Shown here: in pieces, positions 54,690 to 64,000 of the stretch
Layout: every line of letters starts with the position of its first letter
Numbering within the stretch: position 1 is the stretch's first letter
Origin: Heloderma charlesbogerti
Taxonomy: Eukaryota; Chordata; Lepidosauria; Squamata; Helodermatidae
Direction: 5' to 3'
Assembly: GCA_026122225.1 (NCBI GenBank)
Contig: JANEZZ010000807.1
Span: forward strand, 744,001-808,000
Length of the DNA stretch: 64,000 bases
Notes under the pieces: generated by a model
Database searches by the model: none
Seen by the model: the letters and a program-made list of their open reading frames with translations, nothing else
What the model was told of the DNA's origin: nothing
Program-made: the position numbers and the translations under genes

Positions 54690-57100
54690 GATGCTGGGGG
54701 CAGGGCCCGGCCCTCAGACCTGCCATCGGAGGGGCCCCGCGCTCGAGAGCACAACCAGCCTGCCCGAGGGCAGGAACAGGTCCACACAGAGAGCAGCGGC
54801 AAGGGCACAGCCAGGCCGGCCCGCAGCACCCTCCCCCCGGTGCCTGGTCGGGCACAGGCCATGCGAGCGATGGATGCCTCCTGACGCGGGGCTCCTCTGA
54901 ATAGCACCAAGGTCACTGCTGCTGCCAGACTGTGCGGCGCACGCGGGCCGGGCCACACATGGCCTCAGCATGTCCTTCCCCACCATGGCACGTGGGGCTA
55001 TTCCTGAGGATCCCGAAGCCCCACAGGCCAGGTGCCCGGCCCAAGAGACCCCAAGGACACCGCTCTCTGGCTGGACACTGAAGGATGTCCTCTGCAGTGC
55101 TTTCCAGGCCAAAAGGCCCCTGGCGGTCTTGCTCTCCAGGCCCCACGCAAACGCCCTCCTGGGCCCACAGTTCAGCCCCCAGCCCAACACCCATCTGCTC
55201 TAGTAGCCTGACTGTAATCTGAGCGTGGGGGGGGCTCGCTCCCCCTCCCACAAAGATGACATGAGCTGTTCCCAGCAGGCCAGAGAGAGATGGGGACATG
55301 CGGGGTTTCAGTGTGCCAAGCAGCTCCCCACCACCACCTCCAATCCCCTGAAAGCAGCGAGACCAACAGGTATTTATAAAGCCCCCTCTCTCAATTTCCA
55401 GGGAAGTTTCCAGCAGAATCCCCCCCTCCCCGCCACCACATTCTTCCCCCTCCCCCAGTTGGCACGGCTGCCCCACTGCTGACACAAGCAGCAACAAAAT
55501 AGCCCCGGCGCTGCACCACAAGCCAGGCGCCCTGGGAAGAATCCCGCAGGCATGCGCGGGCCAGGGAGGGGCAGGAGCAAGCGTGCCCGCGGGATTATTG
55601 TGCTGCCGCATCAGTGTGCAAAAAGCAAGTGCCCCTCATTGCCCAGGTATGCGCTGCCCAGTGAAGGTGCCCTGCCTGACAGGCTGCAACAGTCACATGA
55701 AGTTCCCAATCCTTGGGGACAGATGTGGCTGCAGCAGCACAGAGCACAACCAAGAGCACAGCCGTGCTGGGAACGGCAAGCAAGATGCTCCCCGGGGCAC
55801 TGACTCAGGTGGGGGCAAGCAGTGCTGGGGAAGATAGGCAGGCCCAGCAGGGCTCCTCGGCCTTCTGCAGGCCCCTCCCTGAACACCTGCTAGTGCATCT
55901 TGAGGTCTGCCAAGGCATGTACAGCCAGGCAGGCATGGGCACTGCGGGCCTCAGGCTCGGTCTAGCTCCCAAGCGCCCCACAGGGGAAAGGGGGGGGGAG
56001 ATGCACCTGCCATGTTCTAGGAGCTTCAGCGGCTCACTCCTGGGGCAGAAGGGAGCTGCGCCACATGGCCTCCAAGCAAGTGGTGGTCAGACCAGGCTGA
56101 GCACCAGCCTTCTGTGGGAGCCGCAGGCCTGCAGAGCTCCCGGTGGCAGGCACCTGCTGCACCCCAGCAGGTCTCCCAGGGCAGCCCACTAGGGCTACCC
56201 AGCACAGCACGGGCTCGCGCGGCCCCGCAGGCAGGCACTTTGCAGCCAGCCAACGCAGACTCCAGCAGCCCCCAGCCCTTTCCCCCCACGATGCCCGAAG
56301 GAAGCATCTCGGGGCAGATGGCACCAAGGCTGCCTAGCCCAGGCCCTGGGCTCAAGACGGTGTTGTGGGATTTGCACATCCCTTCCCTCAGACCCAGTGC
56401 TTCCCACGCAAAAGAGTCGGCGCCTAAGTGCCACCAGGAAAGGCTGCTTGGCACAATGGAAGCCGCCGGCGCTGGCAAAAGGTCAGCATGCGGAAGCCCC
56501 TTCCAACCGCAGCAGCCTGGGTTCGGGGCTTGGAGCACCGCCTCCAGCGGCCTCCGTAAGCAGCAAGGGGTGGAGCGCGCCCCAGAGGCCTCTGCACAGG
56601 TGGCTTATGCAAGTAAGCCAGGCCACGTGCGCAGAGGTTGGAGGTGCTGTTGTCTGAAAAGGGGATTTGGCAGACTCACCGTGCCAGTGCTGGAGTACGG
56701 GAGCACAGTGAGTCAGCCATACACGCTGTCTCCCTGATCTCTTGGGCTACCTACACGAGATCACGCCTCTATATTCTGTATTAATCCAGAGCACAAATCA
56801 CAAACTGAGACTGGAATCTCCAATTTGCTCCCAAGGATGCTTTGAAATCAGCGAAAGGGGGAGGGGGGGATCACTTGGTGTTGCCCTAATTACAAAAACA
56901 AGGGAGTTCATAGCACGCATAGTTAAGACCTAGGGGGAGCACAGACCATGTGGTGCCTTTGTCCAGCAAGCCCCCCCGCCGCCTGCCCCACCTTCTGCCC
57001 TCGATGATCAAAGGCGGCCCAGCTTCCCAGTCGATCCAGACAGACTATTCCATCAAGGAGCATATAGCCAAGCGGTACGATCGTGAGGTGGGCTTCTGCC
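54690..57100. other. Region upstream of exon 1f
   Basis: GC-rich DNA grades to ordinary composition. No exon, repeat family or RNA gene was recognised. If the 1c first exon lies above the window, this is still PLEC intron. Confidence 0.55.
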
Positions 57101-58458
57101 AGGTATGCTGAATTACCAAGGCAATGTCAAGAATATTGTTAAACAAAACCTTATTTAGGGAAAAACACAAGGTGCCACATGAGCACCTTGACAACAATGC
57201 AGCGATGACCCGAAGCCAACATGGATTTGTCAAAAACAAGTCCTGCCAGACGAATCTGATCTCATTTTTTGATCAAGTCACCTCCCTTGTGGACCGTGGG
57301 AATGCTGTAGACAGCATATACCTCGACTTCAGCAAAGCTTTCGACAAAGTGCCCCATGATCTCCTGATGAGCAAACTAGCTCAAAGTGGGCTAGATGAAA
57401 CAACGATCCGGTGGATCCACAGTTGGCTACAGGATTGGACTCAAAGAGTGCTTATCAATGGGACCTTCTCCAGCTGGGGGGAGGTAACGAGCGGGGTACC
57501 GCAGGGCTCAGTCCTGGGCCCAGTGCTCGTCAACATTTTTATGAATGACTTGGAGAAGGAGGTGCAGGGAATGCTGATCAGATTTGCAGATGACACAAAA
57601 TTGGGCGGGAGAGCCAATACCCTGGAAGAGAAACAAAATTGAAAGTGATCTGGATAGACTGGAGCGCTGGGCAGAAAACAACAGAATGCCATTTAATAGG
57701 GATAAATGCCAAGTTCTGCACCTAGGAAAAAGAAACCAAATGCAGTTATAAGAGAGGGATACGTGGCTCAACAACATGACAAGCGAGAAGGATCTTGGAA
57801 GTGTTGTCGATCACAAGCTGAATATGAGCCAACAATGTGATGTGGCTGCAAAAAAGGCAAATGCTATTTTGGGCTGCATTCATAGAAGCAAAGCTTCCAA
57901 ATCCCAGGAAGTACTAGTTCCCCTCTACTCAGCACTGGTTAGGCCTCATCTGGAGTACTGTGTCCAGTTCTGGGCACCACACTTTAAGAAGGATGCAGAC
58001 AAACTGGAGAGGATTCAGAGGAGGGCAACAAAGATGATCAGGGGACTGGAGACAAAGCCCTATGAAGAGAGACAAAAAGAACTCGGGATGTTTAGCCTTG
58101 AGAAGACTGAGGGGAGATATGATAGCACTCTTCAAGTACTTGAAAGGTTGTCCCAGAGAGGAAGGCCAGGATCTCTTCTCGATCATCCCAGAGTGCAGGA
58201 CACGGAATCATGGGCTGAAGTTACAGGAAGCCAGATTCCGGCTGAACATCAGGAACAACTTCCTGACTATTAGAGCAATACGACAGTGGAACCAATTACC
58301 TAGGGAGGTAGTGGGCTCTCCCACACTGGAGGTGTTCAAGACGAGGCTGGACAGCCACCTCTCAGGGATGCTCTGACTTGGATTCCTGCATTGAGCAGGG
58401 GGTTGGACGCGATGGCCTTGTAGGCCCCTTCCAACCCTACTATTCTATGATTCTATGT
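57100..58458 (+). mobile_element. CR1 LINE, 5'-truncated copy with 3' end
   Basis: The plus strand encodes a CR1-type reverse transcriptase in two main frames. The first (to about 57642) has the FSKAFDKVPHDLL, SGVPQGSVLGPVL and catalytic FADD motifs. After a frame break the second (57776-58273) carries the thumb and C-terminal region with [18 protein letters not shown] further frame break near 58100-58200 precedes the normal end. The 3' end is the CR1-typical pair of attctatgattctatg octamers, with no poly(A) tail. It is upstream of all identified PLEC exons and antisense to the gene. Confidence 0.93.
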
Positions 58459-59944
58459 AAGGCGTATGATAAATCATGTATCCAGATGGTGAGTTTGCAA
58501 GCACAATCCTGTGTATTTTAGTTCATGGAGAGCTCCTAGAATATTTTAGGTGCTTCTATAAATAATAAGCAATGGGGATGAGATAGATCAGTGCAAAATA
58601 GCCTGGTTAATCACAGCCCTTTCTTAGTTATTAAAAGTAGGGTTGCCAAGTCCATCCAGGCCATAAGAGCTCCAGTGCCTGTAGGAAATGCACAGAAGAC
58701 AGAACTGCACAAAGGGGCAACTTTTCCCATCACCGTGCTGCAGTGGTGGGGAGAAGCTGCACCTGGCAGAAATCTCTCCAGTAGGCTTAATCTCTCTTGC
58801 TAGATGGAATGAGGCTTAAAAATGGTTGTCTATGCCCAGATTGTGGCCTTCCACTTTTTATGCCCAGCCTGGACACAGGACAGGAAGAGAAGAAAGGAGA
58901 GCTGTTCAGTTGCCATGGCCTTCCAAAGCGGAGGCCTCCTGACGTCACAAGCCCTGGGGTTTTTAGAGCCACTGCAGAGCATTTCAGCTACGGGTCACAA
59001 TGGAGGCACACTTAATTTGCCATGCGGAACTGGCTCTGAGCCAGGGCTGAGAAACAACAGGACAGGGACTTGGATAGCCATCATGCTGGGCTCTGCCTGC
59101 CAGGAAACGCTGAACTGAACAGACCAGTGATCAAAGCGCTCAGGCATGAAGCCCTATGTGCCTTCCAGAGCAATGACTTCCTCTGAACCGTTGGTGCAAG
59201 GAATGATGTGAACATGGAGGCAACACCATTCACAGCAGGCAAATCCAGAACATTCCTCAGTCGCCACCTATTTCTGTATCTGCACCACAGGAAGAGATTC
59301 CACAGCCGTCCCAGCTTATCAACTTAACTCCACCACTGACCAGTTGTTAAGGAAGTTCTTGCTCAAGTTTACCCTTGAGGTACTTTCCTGCCATTCGTTT
59401 GGCTCGCTTCCTCCCGTCCAACACTTGGTGGAACTGCTGGGGTGGCCCAAGGCCTTCTCTTTTCTCTTGGACACCTGTCTACTTTGCAGCATGTCTCCTC
59501 ACCCACCTCTCCCTCGTGACAGTATTTCACCATAACACCACTGGATTTAATGCTGAGGAAATTACCTGGGCCAAATACCCCTTTCCATTTCCGTGGTAAC
59601 ATGGCTGCTCCTGCCCAAGTTCCTCCCTCACCACCTGGGAAAGACTGGAGGAAGGGCATCCCCTGAGCAAGCCTTGTCTTCCTGGCAGATGCTTGGTAAC
59701 CAGCTACTCCAGCCCTGGGGCTGACTGAGCAGAGAATATTCATGGAGTTGGAAGGCCATCTGGTCACTCTCTTCTGGACATGCTCGTTTGTCAATGTCCT
59801 TCTGAAAATGCGTTGCCAAGAACTGGACACAGTTCTTCAGTGGCAGCTTGAGCAGCGCAGAAGGCAGTGTCACTGTTCTTTCCCATGATCTGGACACAGT
59901 GCAGCCTAGAACATGTTCAGCTCTTTAGCAGGCACATCATGCTG

Positions 59945-60055
59945 CTTGCTGATTTTATTTCATTTCTGTTTCTATACAGCTCAACAGCCAAATAGCAGCT
60001 GGCCAGACGAGCAGCTAATAAATCTATAAATAAATAAATAAATAAAATCTCTCTA
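59945..60055. repeat. Short repeat with ATAAATAAATAAATAAATAA tail
   Basis: It is the same family as 19530 and 39985, ending in a five-fold taaa/aata tract. It lies directly beside the 3' end of the antisense CR1-like element. Confidence 0.6.
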
Positions 60056-60084
60056 GGCAGTTCCGTTCATGATCCATGGAGACA

Positions 60085-61930
60085 TTTAAGAACATAACAA
60101 CTGTCGTGCTGACCAAAGGCCTTCCTAGTCCAGCACCCTGCTCCCATAGTGGTCAAACAGATGCCCCAACTGGAAGGCCACAACCAGGACACGAGTGCAA
60201 GAGCATCCTCCCACTCGTGTTCCCCAGCAGCTGGTATGCAGGGACATGCTGCTCCCAATACTGGAGGTCATATGTAGCCATCCAGACAAATAGCCATGGA
60301 TAAGCCTTCTCCTCCATGAATTTCTTTAATCTCCTTTTAGAGCTATCCAAGCTGGCAATCACTGCATCTTGCAGTTGCAAATACCATAATTTAACTATGC
60401 GCTGTGTGAAGAAAGGCTTCTTTTTGGCTGCCTGGAATGTCCTACCATTCAGCTTCATTGATTGTCCCCATTGGGTTCTAGTATTATGAGAGGTGAAGGA
60501 AACCTTCTCCGTAGCCACTTTCTCCATCCCAGATGCTTTTCACATGCCTCCTTTCCCATATTTGTGCCTTTGATTCTTGTACCTAAATACAAGACTTTTA
60601 TGTTTTTATCTTTGCATTTCATCTTGTTGGTTTTGGCCTAGTGTTCCAGCCTGTCAAGATAATTCTGAGTCTTGATTCTGTTTTCTATGGTAGTCACTAC
60701 CTCTCCCAGTTCCACCTCATCTGCAAATCCAGAAAGCATCCCCCCTACTTCTTCGTCCAAGTCAGTTATAAAAATATTGAACAGCACAGGGCCAAGGATG
60801 GAGCCCTGTGGCCCTCCACCCGAGGAATCCCTCCTGGACTGACTGATTTAAATATTGAAGTGCCGCCTTTCTGGACCAAGTCCATGCAAAGCAGTGAACA
60901 AAATACATAGAGCCATCAATGGGCACCCGGTGGGTACATTTGCTCAGCCAGCTGCAGATCCACCTGATAGGAGTATTGTCCAAGTCCATGTGATGTTACC
61001 CTCCTTGTCAACAAGGGCATCATGGCAGACTTCATCAAGCGTTTTGCTGAAATGAAGCCATACTGTGTCCACAGTGTCCCCATGATGTACCAAACCAGTA
61101 ATTCTATCCAAGAAAGCAGACAAGGCTGCTCTGGCATGACCTGTTTTTGATGAGCCCATGCTCGCTCCTCACAATCAGTGCAGGCTCACAAGCTGACCGC
61201 TTAATCATCTCTCCTAGAATTTTGCCTGGTACCAGTGTCGGGCTGACAGGCCCATCTTGCCAGTCTTCTAGCACCTCATCCATTCTCCAAGAGTAGAGCG
61301 GCTTTGAAATAATGTCCTAGCATAGCCAAATACGCCCTTGTTATTTTTAGCATCCCACACAAGGCTCAGTTCATAACGGGCCTTCCAGACACCATCCATA
61401 CAGGTTCAGGCAACCCTGTTGAGCACCTCCTTGGTTATATGGCCCTCCTTCCATCTCCTACACAGGTTCTCCTTGAGTCTTGGCTCCTCGGAGAGCTTCC
61501 ATGTGCTGCCACACGGGCTTGTTTAGATGTTCCCTAGTTTTCCTCATTCTGGGAATAGTTTGCCATTGTGCCTTTAGTATTTCAGTTTTCAGGATCTCCC
61601 TGTCCTCTTGAATTCTTCTTTCCTTCAGAATTGCTAGCCATAGGATCCTACCAAAGTATCCTTGAGCTTTTTGAAATTGGCTTTCTTAAAGTCTGATTAT
61701 GCTCAGTTTCCCCATCTATTGCTATCACAAAGTCCAAGACAAGTTCCAAAAGAGCATCAAGCACAGTACTGCTCCCACCTTCAACACACACATTGCGTCA
61801 GTTTCCTTCAAGCCTGAAGGGACAGGATCCCCTCCAGCCTTGTCTACCACATGGACTCCAGCACTGTCATCTGTCTCAAGAGTTGGTATTTTACAATTAT
61901 CTGAGCCATGAATCATTGTTTCAGAGGATC
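60085..61930 (-). mobile_element. Decayed CR1-like LINE, antisense to the copy at 57 kb
   Basis: Minus-strand frames contain broken relics of a non-LTR reverse transcriptase (HFSKTLDEVCHDALVDK resembles the CR1 FSKAFDKVPHDLL block; IRWICSWLSKCTHRVPIDGS resembles the following helix). Weaker homology extends to about 61930 on the 5' side. The 3' end (about 60085-60300) matches the family ending in gtccagcagggctcttcttatgttct-type tails. Many stop codons and frameshifts show it is an old copy. Confidence 0.75.
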
Positions 61931-61977
61931 TCTCCCCATTGCCCAATAGTCCTTCATAGTGTCTGCTGCAGCAAAAC

Positions 61978-62156
61978 TAACAAGTCTTGTGGCACCTTGA
62001 AGGCCACAGCACATATATTATCACATAAGCTTTGTGGACCAGCAGCCATGTGACAACCTTCCACAGGGAACCAAACCCGGGGCCACAAAGCTAGAGTCCA
62101 CAAAAGCATGTGCCAAAATAAATGTATTAGTCTTTAAGGTGCCACAAGACTCTATT
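61978..62156. repeat. Fold-back repeat with AAGTCTTGTGGCACCTT arms
   Basis: acaagtcttgtggcaccttg at the left is the inverse of ctttaaggtgccacaagact at the right. The spacer holds a second inverted pair around aagctttgtggacc and agagtccacaaaagc. It is a known type of reptile fold-back repeat and noncoding. Confidence 0.65.
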
Positions 62157-62159
62157 GTG

Positions 62160-64000
62160 CATGAATAGGAAAATAGCGCCAGACCCAGAGAGCTGAGTTT
62201 GGGCTCTGGAAGCATCTTGAGGTGGGTGCTGGTTGTCTCCCTGGAGATTTGATATGAGAGCAGGGGACTTGGCTGTCCCCTGGAGTGTTGAAGACGTGCC
62301 TCCATCTATACGCAGTCTGTATGGTTCTGAGTGAATGAATACAAATATTGCAAGATGCCAGCGACCACAGGGAACCAACCCCGGGGCACCTCTGCGCTCC
62401 TGGAACTTCTCTCCACTTGGAGAAGTTTGGTGAGCATCACACTGTAAAAGATTTGGGCTGCTGGGGTGTCTTGGAAATGAGACGGGAAGGCATGTAAATA
62501 TTTTACAGACCTAAACAAATAAAAACAAACCCACTAGTCAACCCTGACCCCGGAGGAAGATGGAAAATGATGCCAGACCGCCTCCCCTTTGCACGAATGG
62601 CGTTGCAACAGCTGCTGCAGCCAGACCAGACCGGGGAAAGGGGACTGCTTCCTGGCTGCCTTGGCTCTGCATTGGCCCAGCCTCTTCTCCACTGTGCCCT
62701 GGGGACGCCTTTCACATGAGCATTGTGTCCACCAAGACCCAGTCACTCTGGCCACGAAAGCAGTTGTGCTAAACTGTCAGAGGCACAAAGCTACAGACAG
62801 AGACCTTCCACCTCCGACAGCTTGCTGGCCTCTCCTCCTTCCCCGTTGGGACAGCTGCTGTCCAGTATCCAAATGGGAAGTGGTCCTGCCTGGCTCCAGC
62901 CTCCCACCTCCTGTTGCTGAGATTCCCCAGCCACCACCTGTAGTTAGCGGCAGCAGTGGCCTAAGGGGAACACTTTTTCTGGACAGGGCAATTCAGCCCC
63001 CAGGGCACGGCCTCCTCAGTCCCTCCATGGGTTGGCCCAGGACTGCCACCTCTGCCTGGCAGTGGTTCTCCAAGGTCTCTGGCAGAAAGCAAGCTGGGGC
63101 CTCTGCCCCTCCTGCTGCATAAGAGCCAAATGACATCTCATGCGGGAGGCCTGTGATCAGCGCTCTTGATACTGGGCTCTATGCTTCAGAGCAGCCACAG
63201 GAACTACAAACCTGATCAGAGCAGTGGCGCTGGGGAAGGAGGTTCCAGACCCCACCCCACCCCTGTGCCTAGATCTCACCCCACACACAGGTACCTGCAT
63301 TTTTTCTGCTGCAAAGCAAGCAGCAGACTTGGAGGCCAATTTAGATTGTGAAATGGGGCAGGAGGAACACTGCAGGCCCTGACGCTAGGTCCTTTTTAAG
63401 GGGGGCCCTGGGGGCAACTGCGCATCAACAGTGACAGACAGGCACACACACATGCACCCAGAATCCCAGCTCCACGAGCCTAAAGGGAAAAATCACAAAA
63501 CAAATTTTACTATAGAGTATGGCACCCTTGGGAAGGCATTGAGCAGCTCTTCCATCTTTTTCTCTGTAACAGATATCCTACGGTAAGAGAGAAGACGGAA
63601 GAAGCAGTGAGAAAACATGGGAGGGCTCTGAGGGGAGGACAAAGACATCTGGACAGAAGCAGACATGGACACCTGGTGAAATGCGTGACTGAGGCAGGGC
63701 GATGGTGCAAGGAAAGCTCACGACCAAGCACCCCCCCCACCTTCCTTCCTGGCTGGGTGGAGTCGAGTGGCCGAGCCGGACCGAGACTAGATCCTGACTG
63801 CTCTGATCCGGCTGGGCATCTGCTTGCCCTGCAGCAGCAAGGGCTTGTGTCTGTGAGCTGTGCTCAGAGCAGCTGCAGATCATCCTCTGTCTGCATCCAG
63901 CAGAACAGGCACTGCGGGGGAGCGGGCGAGCCAGGGGTCTCTCTTCCTGAGCAGGCCTGCCTGCGTGTGCCAGGAGGAGCGGATGCTGCATTGGGCCTGT
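62160..64000. other. Right edge of the window
   Basis: Besides the weak terminal-exon candidate at 63493-63577, I see no gene. The stretch is less GC-rich than the PLEC promoters. Confidence 0.5.
63493..63577 (-). CDS. Possible terminal coding exon of an upstream neighbour (weak)
   Basis: On the minus strand a long pyrimidine tract (ctgcttcttccgtcttctctc) leads into ttaccgtag and then an open segment that reads, in one phase, ISVTEKKMEELLNAFPRVPY and seven more residues to a TGA. The residues look protein-like and the acceptor is good. No poly(A) signal is evident soon after the stop, and I do not recognise the peptide. The plus strand has a competing pattern here: a pyrimidine-rich acceptor ending taacag, a ten-base segment, then gtaaga, so either strand could be a coincidence. 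In mammals PARP10 lies next to PLEC in the same orientation, but this peptide does not resemble its C-terminus as I know it. Confidence 0.2.

Larger units (their letters stand above)
52960..54690. promoter_or_regulatory. CpG-rich promoter island of exon 1f
   Basis: CpG-dense DNA surrounds exon 1f and extends about 1.2 kb upstream. It contains a TEAD palindrome (53574-53590) and a CArG box (53201-53210). A TTTAAG element on the minus strand near 53610 could be a weak TATA-like site. Confidence 0.7.

Noticed and set aside
54089..54958. 289-codon minus-strand frame upstream of exon 1f
   Set aside because: GC-rich chance frame: no domains, low complexity, and its end does not meet a donor in phase 1.

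Overview
The window is vertebrate genomic DNA, most likely from a squamate reptile (lizard or snake). It is GC-rich, as expected for a microchromosome. It carries the 5' half of one gene, PLEC (plectin), on the minus strand. No prokaryotic genes, operons, CRISPR arrays or phage-like modules are present. The squamate assignment rests on repeats: CR1 LINEs ending in the 'attctatgattctatg' tail, a BovB/RTE LINE with a target-site duplication, tRNA-derived SINEs, and short palindromic elements with the 'actacaactccca' core. This is inference from recognised repeat families, not a database match.

The shared part of PLEC runs from high to low coordinates: exon 2 (9297-9358), microexon 2alpha (7882-7896), exon 3 (7345-7434), alternative exon 3alpha (6275-6310), exon 4 (5311-5388), exon 5 (5111-5203) and exon 6 (3625-3791). 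Together they encode the first calponin-homology domain and the start of the second, which form the actin-binding domain. Exon 7 and the rest of the gene lie beyond position 1. No part of exon 7 is visible in 1-3624.

Upstream of exon 2 is a roughly 44 kb array of alternative first exons. Each has its own ATG and ends one base into a codon (a G before a GT donor), so that the G joins 'AT' of exon 2 to make Asp. In transcription order they are 1f (53336-53426), 1e (45472-45517), plectin 1 (36194-36695, S10-like N-terminal domain), an unrecognised candidate (33106-33175), 1d (25437-25452, only MKIVP), 1b (24681-24792, hydrophobic anchor), a first exon ending in LCCV (16541-16691) and 1a (12064-12193). 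Most sit in CpG-rich islands. They give one cytolinker different N-termini that, in mammals, send it to focal adhesions, nuclear envelope, Z-disks, mitochondria or hemidesmosomes. The microtubule-associated 1c first exon was not found and may lie above 64000.

The promoters differ in visible motifs. The 1d exon (muscle Z-disk in mammals) has a consensus MEF2 site and a CArg box upstream. The 1f exon (focal adhesion in mammals) has a perfect TEAD palindrome upstream and a CArG box just inside its intron. The 1a exon has a GC-box array.

The rest is intronic or upstream DNA with transposon remnants: a CR1 copy at about 57100-58458 (+), a decayed antisense CR1-like copy at about 60085-61930 (-), BovB at 15280-15619, SINEs, palindromic MITE-like elements, short tandem duplications and homopolymer G tracts. 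Near the right edge (63493-63577, -) is a weak candidate for the terminal coding exon of a neighbouring gene. The many long GC-rich open frames on both strands are chance products of low stop-codon density and are not annotated.
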